Below are positions 16,341 through 23,925 of a stretch of DNA of 64,000 bases, in pieces (position 1 is the first letter of the stretch; the number at the start of each line of letters is the position of its first letter). The position numbers and the translations under genes were made by a program. The notes under the pieces were generated by a model. The model was not told where the DNA came from. It made no database searches and saw only the letters and a list, made by a program, of their open reading frames with translations. The stretch lies in the NCBI GenBank assembly GCA_030692055.1, contig JAUYCY010000114.1, positions 1-64,000 on the forward strand. The letters run 5' to 3'. The stretch comes from Candidatus Omnitrophota bacterium (GTDB lineage Bacteria; Omnitrophota; Koll11; Duberdicusellales; 4484-171).

Positions 16341-17112
16341 ACTGGCTATTCCAATTTCTCAGTTTTTCAATGACCCCCAGTTTATAAGGGCAGTCGACGG
16401 ACATGATTTTTGCTATGAAGGCAGGGAAGAGGCTTCTCATATAAAGGGCTTGAAAGAATTTCTTCTTCACTTTGATAGAGACATCATCCATCCTTGGTTG
16501 GAAGAAGATAAGAAGGCTATTAGCTCTGTATTTTTGTTCAAAAAAGATCTCAAACTTGTAACGTTCCATATGTCTTCATCCTATAGCCGGCCCAAGCTAA
16601 AAGATAATGTCTATTATCCCGGGGGCGAAGAATTTTCACAACAACAGATGTTAGATTATGCTAAAAAGAACATTTGTTGGCTAAAAAAAGTAACTGCCGG
16701 CAGAGATATAGATATAGCTGTAGAAAATAATAATTATTATTCCACTTTGGCCTACCGGCACATAACAGATGCAGATTTTATAAATGGCCTGGTAAAAGAT
16801 AACGGTATATACTTTCTTTTTGATATATCCCATGCAAAGGTTACCGCCTTTAACAAAAAAATATCATATCAGAAGTATAAAACAGAATTGCCCATGGATA
16901 GAATGATTCAGGTTCATGTAAGCAGGGAAGCTTTTAATGGGAAAGGATGGGCTTATGATGCCCATGAGTTGCCGGATGCGCAGATGTTTGATGAAGTCAA
17001 GGAATTTACTCAAGCCTATCCATCGCTGCGTTATATAACTATAGAATATTATAAGAACAGGGAGAATCTTATACAGATTCTCGGGCAATATGGTCAGTTA
17101 TGCACAAAATAA
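16333..17112 (+). CDS. TIM-barrel protein, xylose isomerase-like or DUF692-like
   Basis: A 259-residue protein overlapping the aminotransferase by 8 nt. It carries scattered putative metal ligands in an order seen in AP-endonuclease/xylose-isomerase TIM barrels: TFHMSSSYS, AVENNNYYST, LFDISHAKVTA, VHVSREA and YDAHELPD, ending with ITIEYYK. The ENNNYY and DISHA pattern also recalls DUF692 metalloenzymes. In this context it might isomerise or epimerise a sugar intermediate or act on a glycan precursor. I do not recognise a named member; family level confidence is moderate and the reaction is unknown. Confidence 0.55.
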   Translation: MVKLAIPISQFFNDPQFIRAVDGHDFCYEGREEASHIKGLKEFLLHFDRDIIHPWLEEDKKAISSVFLFKKDLKLVTFHMSSSYSRPKLKDNVYYPGGEEFSQQQMLDYAKKNICWLKKVTAGRDIDIAVENNNYYSTLAYRHITDADFINGLVKDNGIYFLFDISHAKVTAFNKKISYQKYKTELPMDRMIQVHVSREAFNGKGWAYDAHELPDAQMFDEVKEFTQAYPSLRYITIEYYKNRENLIQILGQYGQLCTK

Positions 17113-17124
17113 AAGGATAAAAAT

Positions 17125-17907
17125 ATGAAAAATGATTATTTAAGCAGATTATTCAATCTAAAAGGAAAAGTTGCTCTGGTTACAGGGGCAACTGGTCAAT
17201 TGGGAGAAACCATGTGTCAGGCATATCTTCAAGCAGGTATGGGGGTTATTGGTGTTGATAAGAAGTTGGACCCATCAAGAATGACAAGTCATAAAAATAT
17301 CCAGTATATTGTCATGGATATAACAAAGAAAAACTCGGTTAAAGAAGGCTTTAGAAAAATATATTCTAAACACGATAGGCTAGACGTGCTGGTGAATAAT
17401 GCAGGAACAAGCGTATTCGAACCTTTTGAAAAGAGGTCAGAGAAATCTTTTGATCTGGTCATGGATGTTAATCTCAAAGGTACTTTTTTCTGTATACAAG
17501 CATATGCCCAGTGGGCTCAGAAGAGAAAACAGGACGGAAATATAATCAATATTGCTTCTATATACGGGGTGATTAGCCCCGATTCCAGGATATACACAGA
17601 CTGTAAACGCAGAAATTCAGAAGTTTACGGCGCCACTAAGGCGGGAGTTATTCAGATGACAAGATATTTTGCTGTTCACTTGGCACCTTATAAAATCCGT
17701 GTAAACTGTATATCTCCTGGCGGCATATTTAACCCCCGTTTGCCCCAAGGAAAAGATTTTATAACGAATTATTCTTACCGCTGCCCCATGGGACGCATGG
17801 CGAATGTTTGCGACATTATGGGTGCCTTGCTTTATCTGTCCTCAGAAGCCTCATCTTATACCAATGGCCAGAATATGGTGATTGACGGCGGTATGAGTTG
17901 CTGGTAG
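17125..17907 (+). CDS. SDR-family oxidoreductase, PtmA-like
   Basis: A 260-residue short-chain dehydrogenase. The cofactor loop is VTGATGQLGE (TGxxGxxG spacing as in PtmA-type proteins), followed by NNAGTS and the active-site residues in NIASIYG and EVYGATKAG, with the C-terminal SSEASSYTNGQNMVIDGG. PtmA-like SDRs are found in legionaminic acid and related flagellin or surface glycan gene sets. The start has a plausible AAAAGGATAAAA leader. The TAG stop is the left flank of a miniature hairpin (17905-17936). Oxidoreductase class is firm; pathway role comes from neighbours. Confidence 0.85.
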   Translation: MKNDYLSRLFNLKGKVALVTGATGQLGETMCQAYLQAGMGVIGVDKKLDPSRMTSHKNIQYIVMDITKKNSVKEGFRKIYSKHDRLDVLVNNAGTSVFEPFEKRSEKSFDLVMDVNLKGTFFCIQAYAQWAQKRKQDGNIINIASIYGVISPDSRIYTDCKRRNSEVYGATKAGVIQMTRYFAVHLAPYKIRVNCISPGGIFNPRLPQGKDFITNYSYRCPMGRMANVCDIMGALLYLSSEASSYTNGQNMVIDGGMSCW

Positions 17908-17936
17908 TCCAACCCCGATAAATCGGGGCTGGGTAG
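17905..17936. repeat. TAG-flanked miniature hairpin, copy 1
   Basis: TAG, then TCCAACCCCGATAAATCGGGGCTGGG (26 nt; core stem CCCCGAT/ATCGGGG), then TAG. The first TAG is the stop codon of the SDR gene. Two further elements with the same layout occur at 20670-20707 and 57588-57615. Confidence 0.65.
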
Positions 17937-17949
17937 AAAGGAGAAGATT

Positions 17950-18798
17950 ATGGGTTGTGCTTTGAAGAGATTAAGAGATTTTGGGTTTAATACGGATAAT
18001 AAAGTATACGTAGTAGCGGAGATAGGTATAAATCACGGAGGAGACATAAAGACTGCAGAAAGGCTTATAGGCTCCGCTGCTTCAGCGGGTGTAGATGCGG
18101 TAAAATTTCAGACCTATATCACGCAAAAGCGGCTAAAGAAGGATTCACCCATATTCGATATACTAAAAAAATGTGAGCTTCCTTTTAAGGCGTTCAAGGA
18201 GCTTAAAGATTGTGCTGAAGGTTATAATGTTGAGTTTTTCTCCACCGCTTTTGACGATGAGAGCATAGATTACTTAGAAAGTATAAATGTTTCTTTGTAT
18301 AAAGTTGCCTCTTTTGATGTGATAAACCCCAATTTTTTAAGAAAAATAGCCAAAACTAAAAAGACGGTTATACTTTCAACTGGAATGTCAGCCTTGGATG
18401 AGATAAAAAAGGCTTATGCCATTTTATCTGAAAAGACAAAAAACATAGCCCTGCTTCATTGCATATCCGCTTATCCTACTCAAGCCAACGATGCCAATCT
18501 GGCAGCCATCTATTCTTTAAAGGATAACTTCGACTGTGTCATAGGTCAGTCAGACCACACAGACGGTATTGAAGTTCCCTTGTATGCTGTGGCTGTTGGC
18601 GCTCAGGTAATTGAGAAGCACTACAAAATATCAAAGGAGATGCATTGTGTTGATGCTTCGGTGTCGATTACAGAGGAGCAGATGAAACACCTAATCAGAA
18701 AAATAAGACGGCTGGAACAGATATTGGGAGAAGGCAGACTGGGGATAACAGATGCCCAGCAGGAATGTAAAATTTACAGAAGACAAAGTGTTGGATAA
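17950..18798 (+). CDS. neuB: NeuB-like N-acetylneuraminate/legionaminate synthase lacking the SAF domain
   Basis: A 282-residue TIM-barrel enzyme: VVAEIGINHGGDIKTAERLI, AVKFQTYI, FFSTAFDDESIDYLE, KVASFDVINPNFL, ILSTGMSALDEI, LLHCISAYPT, and QSDHTDGIEVPLYAVAVGA are the NeuB landmarks. The enzyme condenses a 6-carbon sugar with phosphoenolpyruvate to give a nine-carbon nonulosonic acid. Typical NeuB proteins are about 340-350 residues with a C-terminal SAF/antifreeze-like domain; this one stops after GEGRLGITDAQQECKIYRR, right where SAF would begin. AAAGGAG precedes ATG 17950. Synthase assignment is strong; exact sugar is open. Confidence 0.88.
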   Translation: MGCALKRLRDFGFNTDNKVYVVAEIGINHGGDIKTAERLIGSAASAGVDAVKFQTYITQKRLKKDSPIFDILKKCELPFKAFKELKDCAEGYNVEFFSTAFDDESIDYLESINVSLYKVASFDVINPNFLRKIAKTKKTVILSTGMSALDEIKKAYAILSEKTKNIALLHCISAYPTQANDANLAAIYSLKDNFDCVIGQSDHTDGIEVPLYAVAVGAQVIEKHYKISKEMHCVDASVSITEEQMKHLIRKIRRLEQILGEGRLGITDAQQECKIYRRQSVG

Positions 18799-18799
18799 G

Positions 18800-19894
18800 A
18801 TGAGAAAACTTTTTATTTTTCAGAAAAAATCTGATCCGGAATACTTAAAAGAGTTAAAGTTAGGTTTCAGCGCGCTTTCTAAAAAATCAGATAGTATAAT
18901 GCGTATCGATTTAGACAAACTTTCCGTAGATTATCTGAGCAGAAACAATATCGATGTGGTTGTTTCAAATGGCTTGCCTGAAGAATGGTATTTTATACTA
19001 AAAAGTCTTAGGATAGTTGCCATTACCGTTGATCATCTGAAAAAATACCATAACCTCGCCGATATTGTAATAGATTTTAAGGATGCCCAGAGCAACCGCT
19101 ATTTTACTGGCAAAGAATATTCGCTGAAGGTAAATAAAGATTTTGAGATAGAATTTGATGAGATAGCCAACCTATTAAAGAAGCTTTCCTGGGATTCCAG
19201 ATTCTGGGATTTTCCCGTGGCATTCCTGAGCTGTAGGTATCTTACAGATAGTATAATTTACAGGATTGATAGGTTTGTCAGATCAAGCAGGACCAGATTG
19301 ATAGAGTATCTCTGTAACTGTCATGACAACAGGAGCGTGAAGATGGCATCAGGGTACGGCTTCCTTTTTACCGATATTCGGCTGACTTTCGAAAAGGACA
19401 TAAAAGAGAAAAATCAGATAGCGTTGGATGATGGATTAAGCTTTGCTCTGGCAAAGAAAGAGGATATAAAAAGATTAAAAGAGATAGCCAAAAATATGTA
19501 TATTTATAGCAGATATTATTTTGATACTAATTTTGACAGGACAAAGGTAAGCGAGTTTTATCAGGGGTGGGTGGAAAAGGCGGTCATGGGAAGATACGAT
19601 GATGAATGCTGTTGCCTTTATAAGGATAAAAGACCTTTGGGCTTCTGTACCGTAAAATATATGCCTTCACGCAATACAGCCAGAATAGGCTTGGTAGGCC
19701 TTGATAGTAGTTTCCAGGGAAAGGGCCTGGCTTTAAAATTATTTTATTCCGTGTTTAACCGACTATTGGATAAAGAGGTACATAAAGTCTTTGTAGCTAC
19801 CCAGGGTAGGAATTACGCTGCCCAGCGATTATATCAACGGGTTGGTTTTCTGACCAGGGCCACAGAGCTATGGTATCATAAGTGGATATGGTAA
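18800..19894 (+). CDS. GNAT acetyltransferase with a possible PseG-like N-terminal part
   Basis: A 364-residue protein beginning 2 nt after the neuB stop (an earlier in-frame ATG at 18752 lies inside neuB). The middle KLSWDSRFWDFPVAF resembles the WecD/RffC amino-sugar N-acetyltransferase entry, and the C-terminal RIGLVGLDSSFQGKGLALKL with AAQRLYQRVGF is the acetyl-CoA-binding GNAT core. The first about 120 residues (VVVSNGLPEEWYF, ADIVIDFKDAQ, YFTGKEYSL) vaguely match the second half of PseG-type UDP-sugar hydrolases. Acetylation of the amino sugar of a nonulosonate is the likely role. GNAT is firm; the PseG resemblance is tentative. Confidence 0.7.
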   Translation: MRKLFIFQKKSDPEYLKELKLGFSALSKKSDSIMRIDLDKLSVDYLSRNNIDVVVSNGLPEEWYFILKSLRIVAITVDHLKKYHNLADIVIDFKDAQSNRYFTGKEYSLKVNKDFEIEFDEIANLLKKLSWDSRFWDFPVAFLSCRYLTDSIIYRIDRFVRSSRTRLIEYLCNCHDNRSVKMASGYGFLFTDIRLTFEKDIKEKNQIALDDGLSFALAKKEDIKRLKEIAKNMYIYSRYYFDTNFDRTKVSEFYQGWVEKAVMGRYDDECCCLYKDKRPLGFCTVKYMPSRNTARIGLVGLDSSFQGKGLALKLFYSVFNRLLDKEVHKVFVATQGRNYAAQRLYQRVGFLTRATELWYHKWIW

Positions 19895-20661
19895 GTGCTA
19901 TAATCCAGGCCAGGATGAGTTCTTCCCGGCTACCGGGGAAGGTGCTACTTGAGATTAATGGCAGGCCGATGCTTTCTTATATGCTGGAAAGGGTTTCCTT
20001 TGCCAGGAAAATAGAAAATATTATAATAGCTACCAGTACGGACCCTTCTGACGACCCTATCGCTGAGCTTTGCAGAAAAGAAAAGGTCTTATTCTATCGG
20101 GGAAGTCTCGAAGATGTCCTTACCCGTTATTTTAAAGCAGCAGAGACATTTAAAGCAAAGACCATAGTTAGGCTTACTTCAGACTGTCCTCTGATTGACC
20201 CAGCCATGATAGATCTACTTGTGGATATATATTCAAAAGGAAATTATGACTATGTGGCTAACACCATGCCACCTTCCTGGACAGTTCCTGTAGGCATGGA
20301 TGTGGAGGTGTTCTCATTCGAAAAACTTAAGCAGCTTTGGCAGGAGGTAAAAGATAAGGCCGACCGAGAACATGTAACCTTCCATTTTTGGAAGAATCCG
20401 GATAGGTTTAAACTTTTTAGATATAATCTGAAAGTCGACCTCTCCCATTTTCGTTTAACCGTAGATTATCCTGAGGATTTTGAAGTAGTCAAGGCCATAT
20501 TTACGCACCTTTATCTTAAGGATTCCCAATTTGGCTTAAAAGATATAATAGATTTTCTCAAAGCTAATCCAAAAATAAAAAAGCTCAATGAGAATGTGAC
20601 CGTGAGCAAAGGATGGCGCTCGGCATATTTTAGGAAAAAACAAGAAAACTACCTTCGGTAA
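19888..20661 (+). CDS. SpsF/PtmB-type cytidylyltransferase
   Basis: A 257-residue nucleotidyltransferase of COG1861. IIQARMSSSRLPGKVL is the nucleotide-binding signature, VRLTSDCPLIDP carries the catalytic Asp, and DREHVTFHFW and RLTVDYPEDFEVV are typical of SpsF. It would activate the nonulosonic acid as a CMP sugar. ATG 19888 overlaps the GNAT stop by 7 nt; a GTG at 19882 is less likely. The last codons and the stop codon fall in the start of the repeat array at 20650. Confidence 0.85.
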   Translation: MVSAIIQARMSSSRLPGKVLLEINGRPMLSYMLERVSFARKIENIIIATSTDPSDDPIAELCRKEKVLFYRGSLEDVLTRYFKAAETFKAKTIVRLTSDCPLIDPAMIDLLVDIYSKGNYDYVANTMPPSWTVPVGMDVEVFSFEKLKQLWQEVKDKADREHVTFHFWKNPDRFKLFRYNLKVDLSHFRLTVDYPEDFEVVKAIFTHLYLKDSQFGLKDIIDFLKANPKIKKLNENVTVSKGWRSAYFRKKQENYLR

Positions 20662-21013
20662 TAACTATTTAGTCCAACAGGCTAGCCGTAGGCTGCCTGC
20701 TGGGTAGGTTATTTCAGCCCCGTTGCTATAGATAATAATACATTAAGGTTCGGGGCGTCCCGCACCTTAATTTTTATATTCAGGGTAACGGGACAGTGGT
20801 TAGACCCTTCCTTTTCCGCCAGGGGCGGATCAGCCTACGGCTGAAAAGGTATAGGAAGGTCTATCCTTTAGGATTAGTCCCTTCCTTTAAGAGGTATTAG
20901 GAAGGACTATCCCCGTGGGATTAGGAAAGTTTTATCCAGCGGGATAGACCTTCCTGATTCTACTAGAGGAAGGGTCTTACTTGTGCCCTTTAGGGTATAC
21001 TTTCCTATACCAT
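20650..21013. repeat. Nested hairpin array (expanded form of the 3845-3930 repeat), no gene
   Basis: A gap of over 350 nt filled by stem-loops. It begins with 23 nt identical to 3845-3867, is interrupted by a TAG-flanked hairpin (20670-20707), continues to TTTCAG, and then holds a block at 20718-20796 with CCCGTT/AACGGG ends flanked by CAG on both sides. Next come several units of the type AGGAAGGNCTATCC with complementary GGATTAGTCCCTTCC arms (about 20850-20970). It ends with the stem TGTGCCCTTTAGGGTATAC also seen at 3930. No coding potential was seen. Confidence 0.75.
20670..20707. repeat. TAG-flanked miniature hairpin, copy 2
   Basis: TAG, a 32-nt imperfect palindrome (CCAACAGGCTAGCC against GGCTGCCTGCTGGG), then TAG. 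The related site at 3865-3870 has a single TAG and no palindrome, as expected for an empty target. Confidence 0.7.
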
Positions 21014-21033
21014 AAGAAAGCTTGACTGCTAAG

Positions 21034-21960
21034 ATGAAATTAAAGCGTTTAGGAAATACAGAAGTAGATGTTTCTATAATGGGATTAGGAACAGTAGAGT
21101 TGGGTATAGATTATGGCATAAGAGATTCTGGTAATTATGGAAGGCCCGATATCAAGAAAGCAAAGCGTATTATTAATAAAGCGCTCGATTACGGCATCAA
21201 TCTTTTCGATACTGCTCCTGCCTATGGTGACAGTGAAAGCATACTGGGTGAGGTGATTGGCCAAAAGCAGTGTTACATAGCGACTAAAGTAAGTATTCCT
21301 GATAAAGATATTGATATAAAGAGTTATGTTTTAAATTCTGTGGAAAGAAGCATAAGGAATCTTCGTAGACAAAGGCTAGATATAGTCCAGATTCATAATG
21401 TCACCATAGAGACTATTAAAAAGACAGATATGCCTGAGGTGTTAGTCCAATTAAAGAGAAAAGGCATGATAGGTTTTATCGGCGCCTCGGTCTATGGAGA
21501 GGGGAATGCTCAGGCTGTGCTTGATTCAGGAGTATTTGATATTTTACAGATAGTCTATAACCTGTTAGACAGGAGTATGGCTAAGAAGGTAATACCCCGG
21601 GCAAGAAAGGAAGGTGTGGGTATGTTGGGCCGTTCCATATATCTTCAGGGTGTGTTTACTCCAAAGATAGAATATCTTGATGAAAGATTTAAGCCCTTAA
21701 AAGATATGGTGAATGATTTGAATAGAAGGCTTAATATTAAGGATATGCAGGAGCTTGCCAGAATAGCACTAAGGTTTTGTATTTCGGGCGATGATATAGA
21801 TTCAGCCTTGATAGGTACGGCCCAGGAAGAACATCTTGATTTTGCCATAGATTGCGTAAACCAGGGCCGGCTTGATGACTGTATCTTAAAAAAGATCAAT
21901 ACTTTTAATGCAAAAGACAAACACTGGCTTAACCCGCGTAACTGGCCTGTTGATAAATGA
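21034..21960 (+). CDS. Aldo/keto reductase family protein
   Basis: A 308-residue AKR (COG0667 type). MKLKRLGNTEVDVSIMGLGT, NLFDTAPAYGDSESILGE (catalytic Asp and Tyr), IATKVSIPDK (Lys) and IVQIHNV (His) form the conserved tetrad. The C-terminal ALRFCISGDDIDSALIGT binds NADP(H). AKR genes often sit with SpsE/SpsF-type nonulosonate genes and may reduce or epimerise a keto-sugar intermediate. ATG 21034 is preferred over TTG 21022, although neither has a strong ribosome binding site. It overlaps the next gene by 4 nt. Confidence 0.85.
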   Translation: MKLKRLGNTEVDVSIMGLGTVELGIDYGIRDSGNYGRPDIKKAKRIINKALDYGINLFDTAPAYGDSESILGEVIGQKQCYIATKVSIPDKDIDIKSYVLNSVERSIRNLRRQRLDIVQIHNVTIETIKKTDMPEVLVQLKRKGMIGFIGASVYGEGNAQAVLDSGVFDILQIVYNLLDRSMAKKVIPRARKEGVGMLGRSIYLQGVFTPKIEYLDERFKPLKDMVNDLNRRLNIKDMQELARIALRFCISGDDIDSALIGTAQEEHLDFAIDCVNQGRLDDCILKKINTFNAKDKHWLNPRNWPVDK

Positions 21961-23729
21961 GGTTATTGATTATGCAAAAGACTTTTGAAAAGATAGAGAA
22001 GAAAATTGCCCTTATAGAAAAAAAAGAAGATATAAAAAAATATAGCTTTGATAAAGTTATCAGTTTCCAGGAAGACGATAATACCCATGTTGCAAACTAT
22101 CTTAATCTCGCTGAACTTTACGACATCTACAACCAGCTTTTTTTAAAGCTTTATGAATGGATAGACAGTTTCAGCGCAGAGAAAGCCTTTTCATATGAGG
22201 GTGTGGATATACTCAGAGCATATGGCAAGAGGTGCTTTGATTTTCTTTTTAGTTTTTACCAGAAGTCTTATGCCGTAGCGAAAATAATTGATGGGGAAAG
22301 GCCTTCGGAGCTCTGGGTTATTAAAGAAAAAGAATATGATGCAAAATACCCTTCTTTAAATTTCTTTATACAGGACTTTCTGCCAGCCAGCCTCTCTCTT
22401 AAGTATTTTGAAAAAGAAATCGAAAAAGAAAAAGTTAAGACTGTAGGCACAAAGCTTGGTTTGAGCCTGGCACCCATAGGGAATATTGCGAGAAATCTGT
22501 CCAAGGCCATATTTAATAAGAAAGATAACAATGTATTAATCTATTCGGACCTTAATAAGATACCACTTCTGATGGATTGCCTTGATAGCAGAAGGGCCCT
22601 GTTCCTGAGAGAGAGGCTTCCTTTAAGACTCATTTCCTATCTTTTGAGAAGGAGGATAAATTTATGTTTATTTTCTGATCAGCATGTTTCTCCGGCTGAT
22701 ATGAATAATTTATCAATAATTTCAGAAAGCTTCATAAACAGATTAAATGATTCTAAAAATTTATTTAGCGTAAATAATATAGATTTTGCCCCGTATATCA
22801 AAAAATGGCTAGCGTCTATCTGGAAAGAAGAATTGAAGGATATTTTACAGAAAATAAAGCAGGCGCACATTATATTTAAGAGTTTCCAAATAAAGTCATT
22901 ACTTGTAGATGAAGACAGGACTGAGTTAAAGAACACAATGGTGCAGCTGTCAAAATATTATGGTTGTGTCTCCTATGTGAATTGTCACGGAGACCCTTTC
23001 CACCGGATAGCCTATGTTCCTTTATCCGCCGATTATATCCTGGTTTGGGGCCAAGCGCAAAAAGATTTGTTTATCGAGTGGGGCGTAAAGAAAGAAAGGA
23101 TTATTATAACTGGATGTTCTAAATACTATAAGTATTTTAATATACCTTACGATAAGGCAAGGCAAAATATAATCAGTGATTTGAGGCTTTCTTTGCCTTG
23201 GCCGATTATTCTGATAGCCACTTGTCCTTTCAAACCGGGAAGGGAGATATGGAGATCCCATATCGCCTGGGAAAGGCTTAAAATGATTCTTACTGTTTTG
23301 AGTGGTTTTGATAATATTCAGGTAGTGATAAAGCTTCACCCCGGCGATGATACACAAGCGCAGGTATCGGAGTTAGCAGCAAAGTTTCGTTTTAGACGGA
23401 TAAGAATAATCAGAGATTATGATTCATTACTTCTCGCCAGAGGCACAGATATACTGATTACTTATCTTTCAACTTTTTCTCTGGACGGACTAGCATACCA
23501 GAAGCCGGTGCTGCTGACAGACAGCTGGAGTATAAAGAGATATGAAAAACTGGATACATTTTATAACGGCTCAACCGAGGCCAAACTTAAAGATTCTCTC
23601 CAAGGCATATTGAATGGTAGATATAAAAGGCATATAGAAAATTGGAAAAAGGCAGTGGATTACTGCCTTAACAATGTTGATGAATCTACCTGCGAAAGAA
23701 TAGCTGAAATATTGAACAGAAATGGATAA
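21957..23729 (+). CDS. Unrecognised 590-residue protein with a GT-B-like C-terminal half
   Basis: It begins in an ATGA overlap with the aldo/keto reductase gene. The N-terminal 250 residues are charged and helical with no recognised motif. The C-terminal half has features of GT-B glycosyltransferases or CDP-glycerol glycerophosphotransferase-like enzymes: VWGQAQKDLFIEWGVK, ITGCSKYYKYF, LIATCPFKPGREIW, VIKLHPGDD and ITYLSTFSLDGLAYQKPVLL. In this setting it may transfer the CMP-activated nonulosonate to a glycan or protein. No transmembrane segment is evident. Enzyme class is inference from fold-like motifs only. Confidence 0.5.
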   Translation: MRLLIMQKTFEKIEKKIALIEKKEDIKKYSFDKVISFQEDDNTHVANYLNLAELYDIYNQLFLKLYEWIDSFSAEKAFSYEGVDILRAYGKRCFDFLFSFYQKSYAVAKIIDGERPSELWVIKEKEYDAKYPSLNFFIQDFLPASLSLKYFEKEIEKEKVKTVGTKLGLSLAPIGNIARNLSKAIFNKKDNNVLIYSDLNKIPLLMDCLDSRRALFLRERLPLRLISYLLRRRINLCLFSDQHVSPADMNNLSIISESFINRLNDSKNLFSVNNIDFAPYIKKWLASIWKEELKDILQKIKQAHIIFKSFQIKSLLVDEDRTELKNTMVQLSKYYGCVSYVNCHGDPFHRIAYVPLSADYILVWGQAQKDLFIEWGVKKERIIITGCSKYYKYFNIPYDKARQNIISDLRLSLPWPIILIATCPFKPGREIWRSHIAWERLKMILTVLSGFDNIQVVIKLHPGDDTQAQVSELAAKFRFRRIRIIRDYDSLLLARGTDILITYLSTFSLDGLAYQKPVLLTDSWSIKRYEKLDTFYNGSTEAKLKDSLQGILNGRYKRHIENWKKAVDYCLNNVDESTCERIAEILNRNG

Positions 23730-23739
23730 TAAGAAATAA

Positions 23740-23910
23740 AAATAATATTTTATCCATTCGCGGCGCCTCCCGATGATGTCGGGATTTTCCCGGCTATTGT
23801 CGGGACCCCGCTGAATAAAAAAATAAGGTGCGGGGCGCGCGATACCTACGTCAAGGTGCTCAAAAAACCGCCCCGACATATCGGGGCGCCTCCCGGCAGG
23901 CAGGAAGTTA
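23740..23910. repeat. GC-rich palindromic repeats before the flippase gene
   Basis: Stem-loops CCCGATGATGTCGGG (23769-23783), CCCGGCTATTGTCGGG (23789-23804) and CCGCCCCGACATATCGGGGCG (about 23868-23888) break the AT-rich background. The block 23806-23837 is an inverted near-copy of 20757-20785 (shared core CCCGCACCTTA), so the two genes at 21034-23729 are bracketed by inverted repeats. Confidence 0.6.
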
Positions 23911-23925
23911 TGGAAGGCTTCATTT

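Noticed and set aside
20650..21013. Possible structured RNA gene or riboswitch
   Set aside because: The nested blocks with 3-bp flanking duplications are better explained as inserted palindromic elements, and the downstream gene has no conserved leader-like arrangement.
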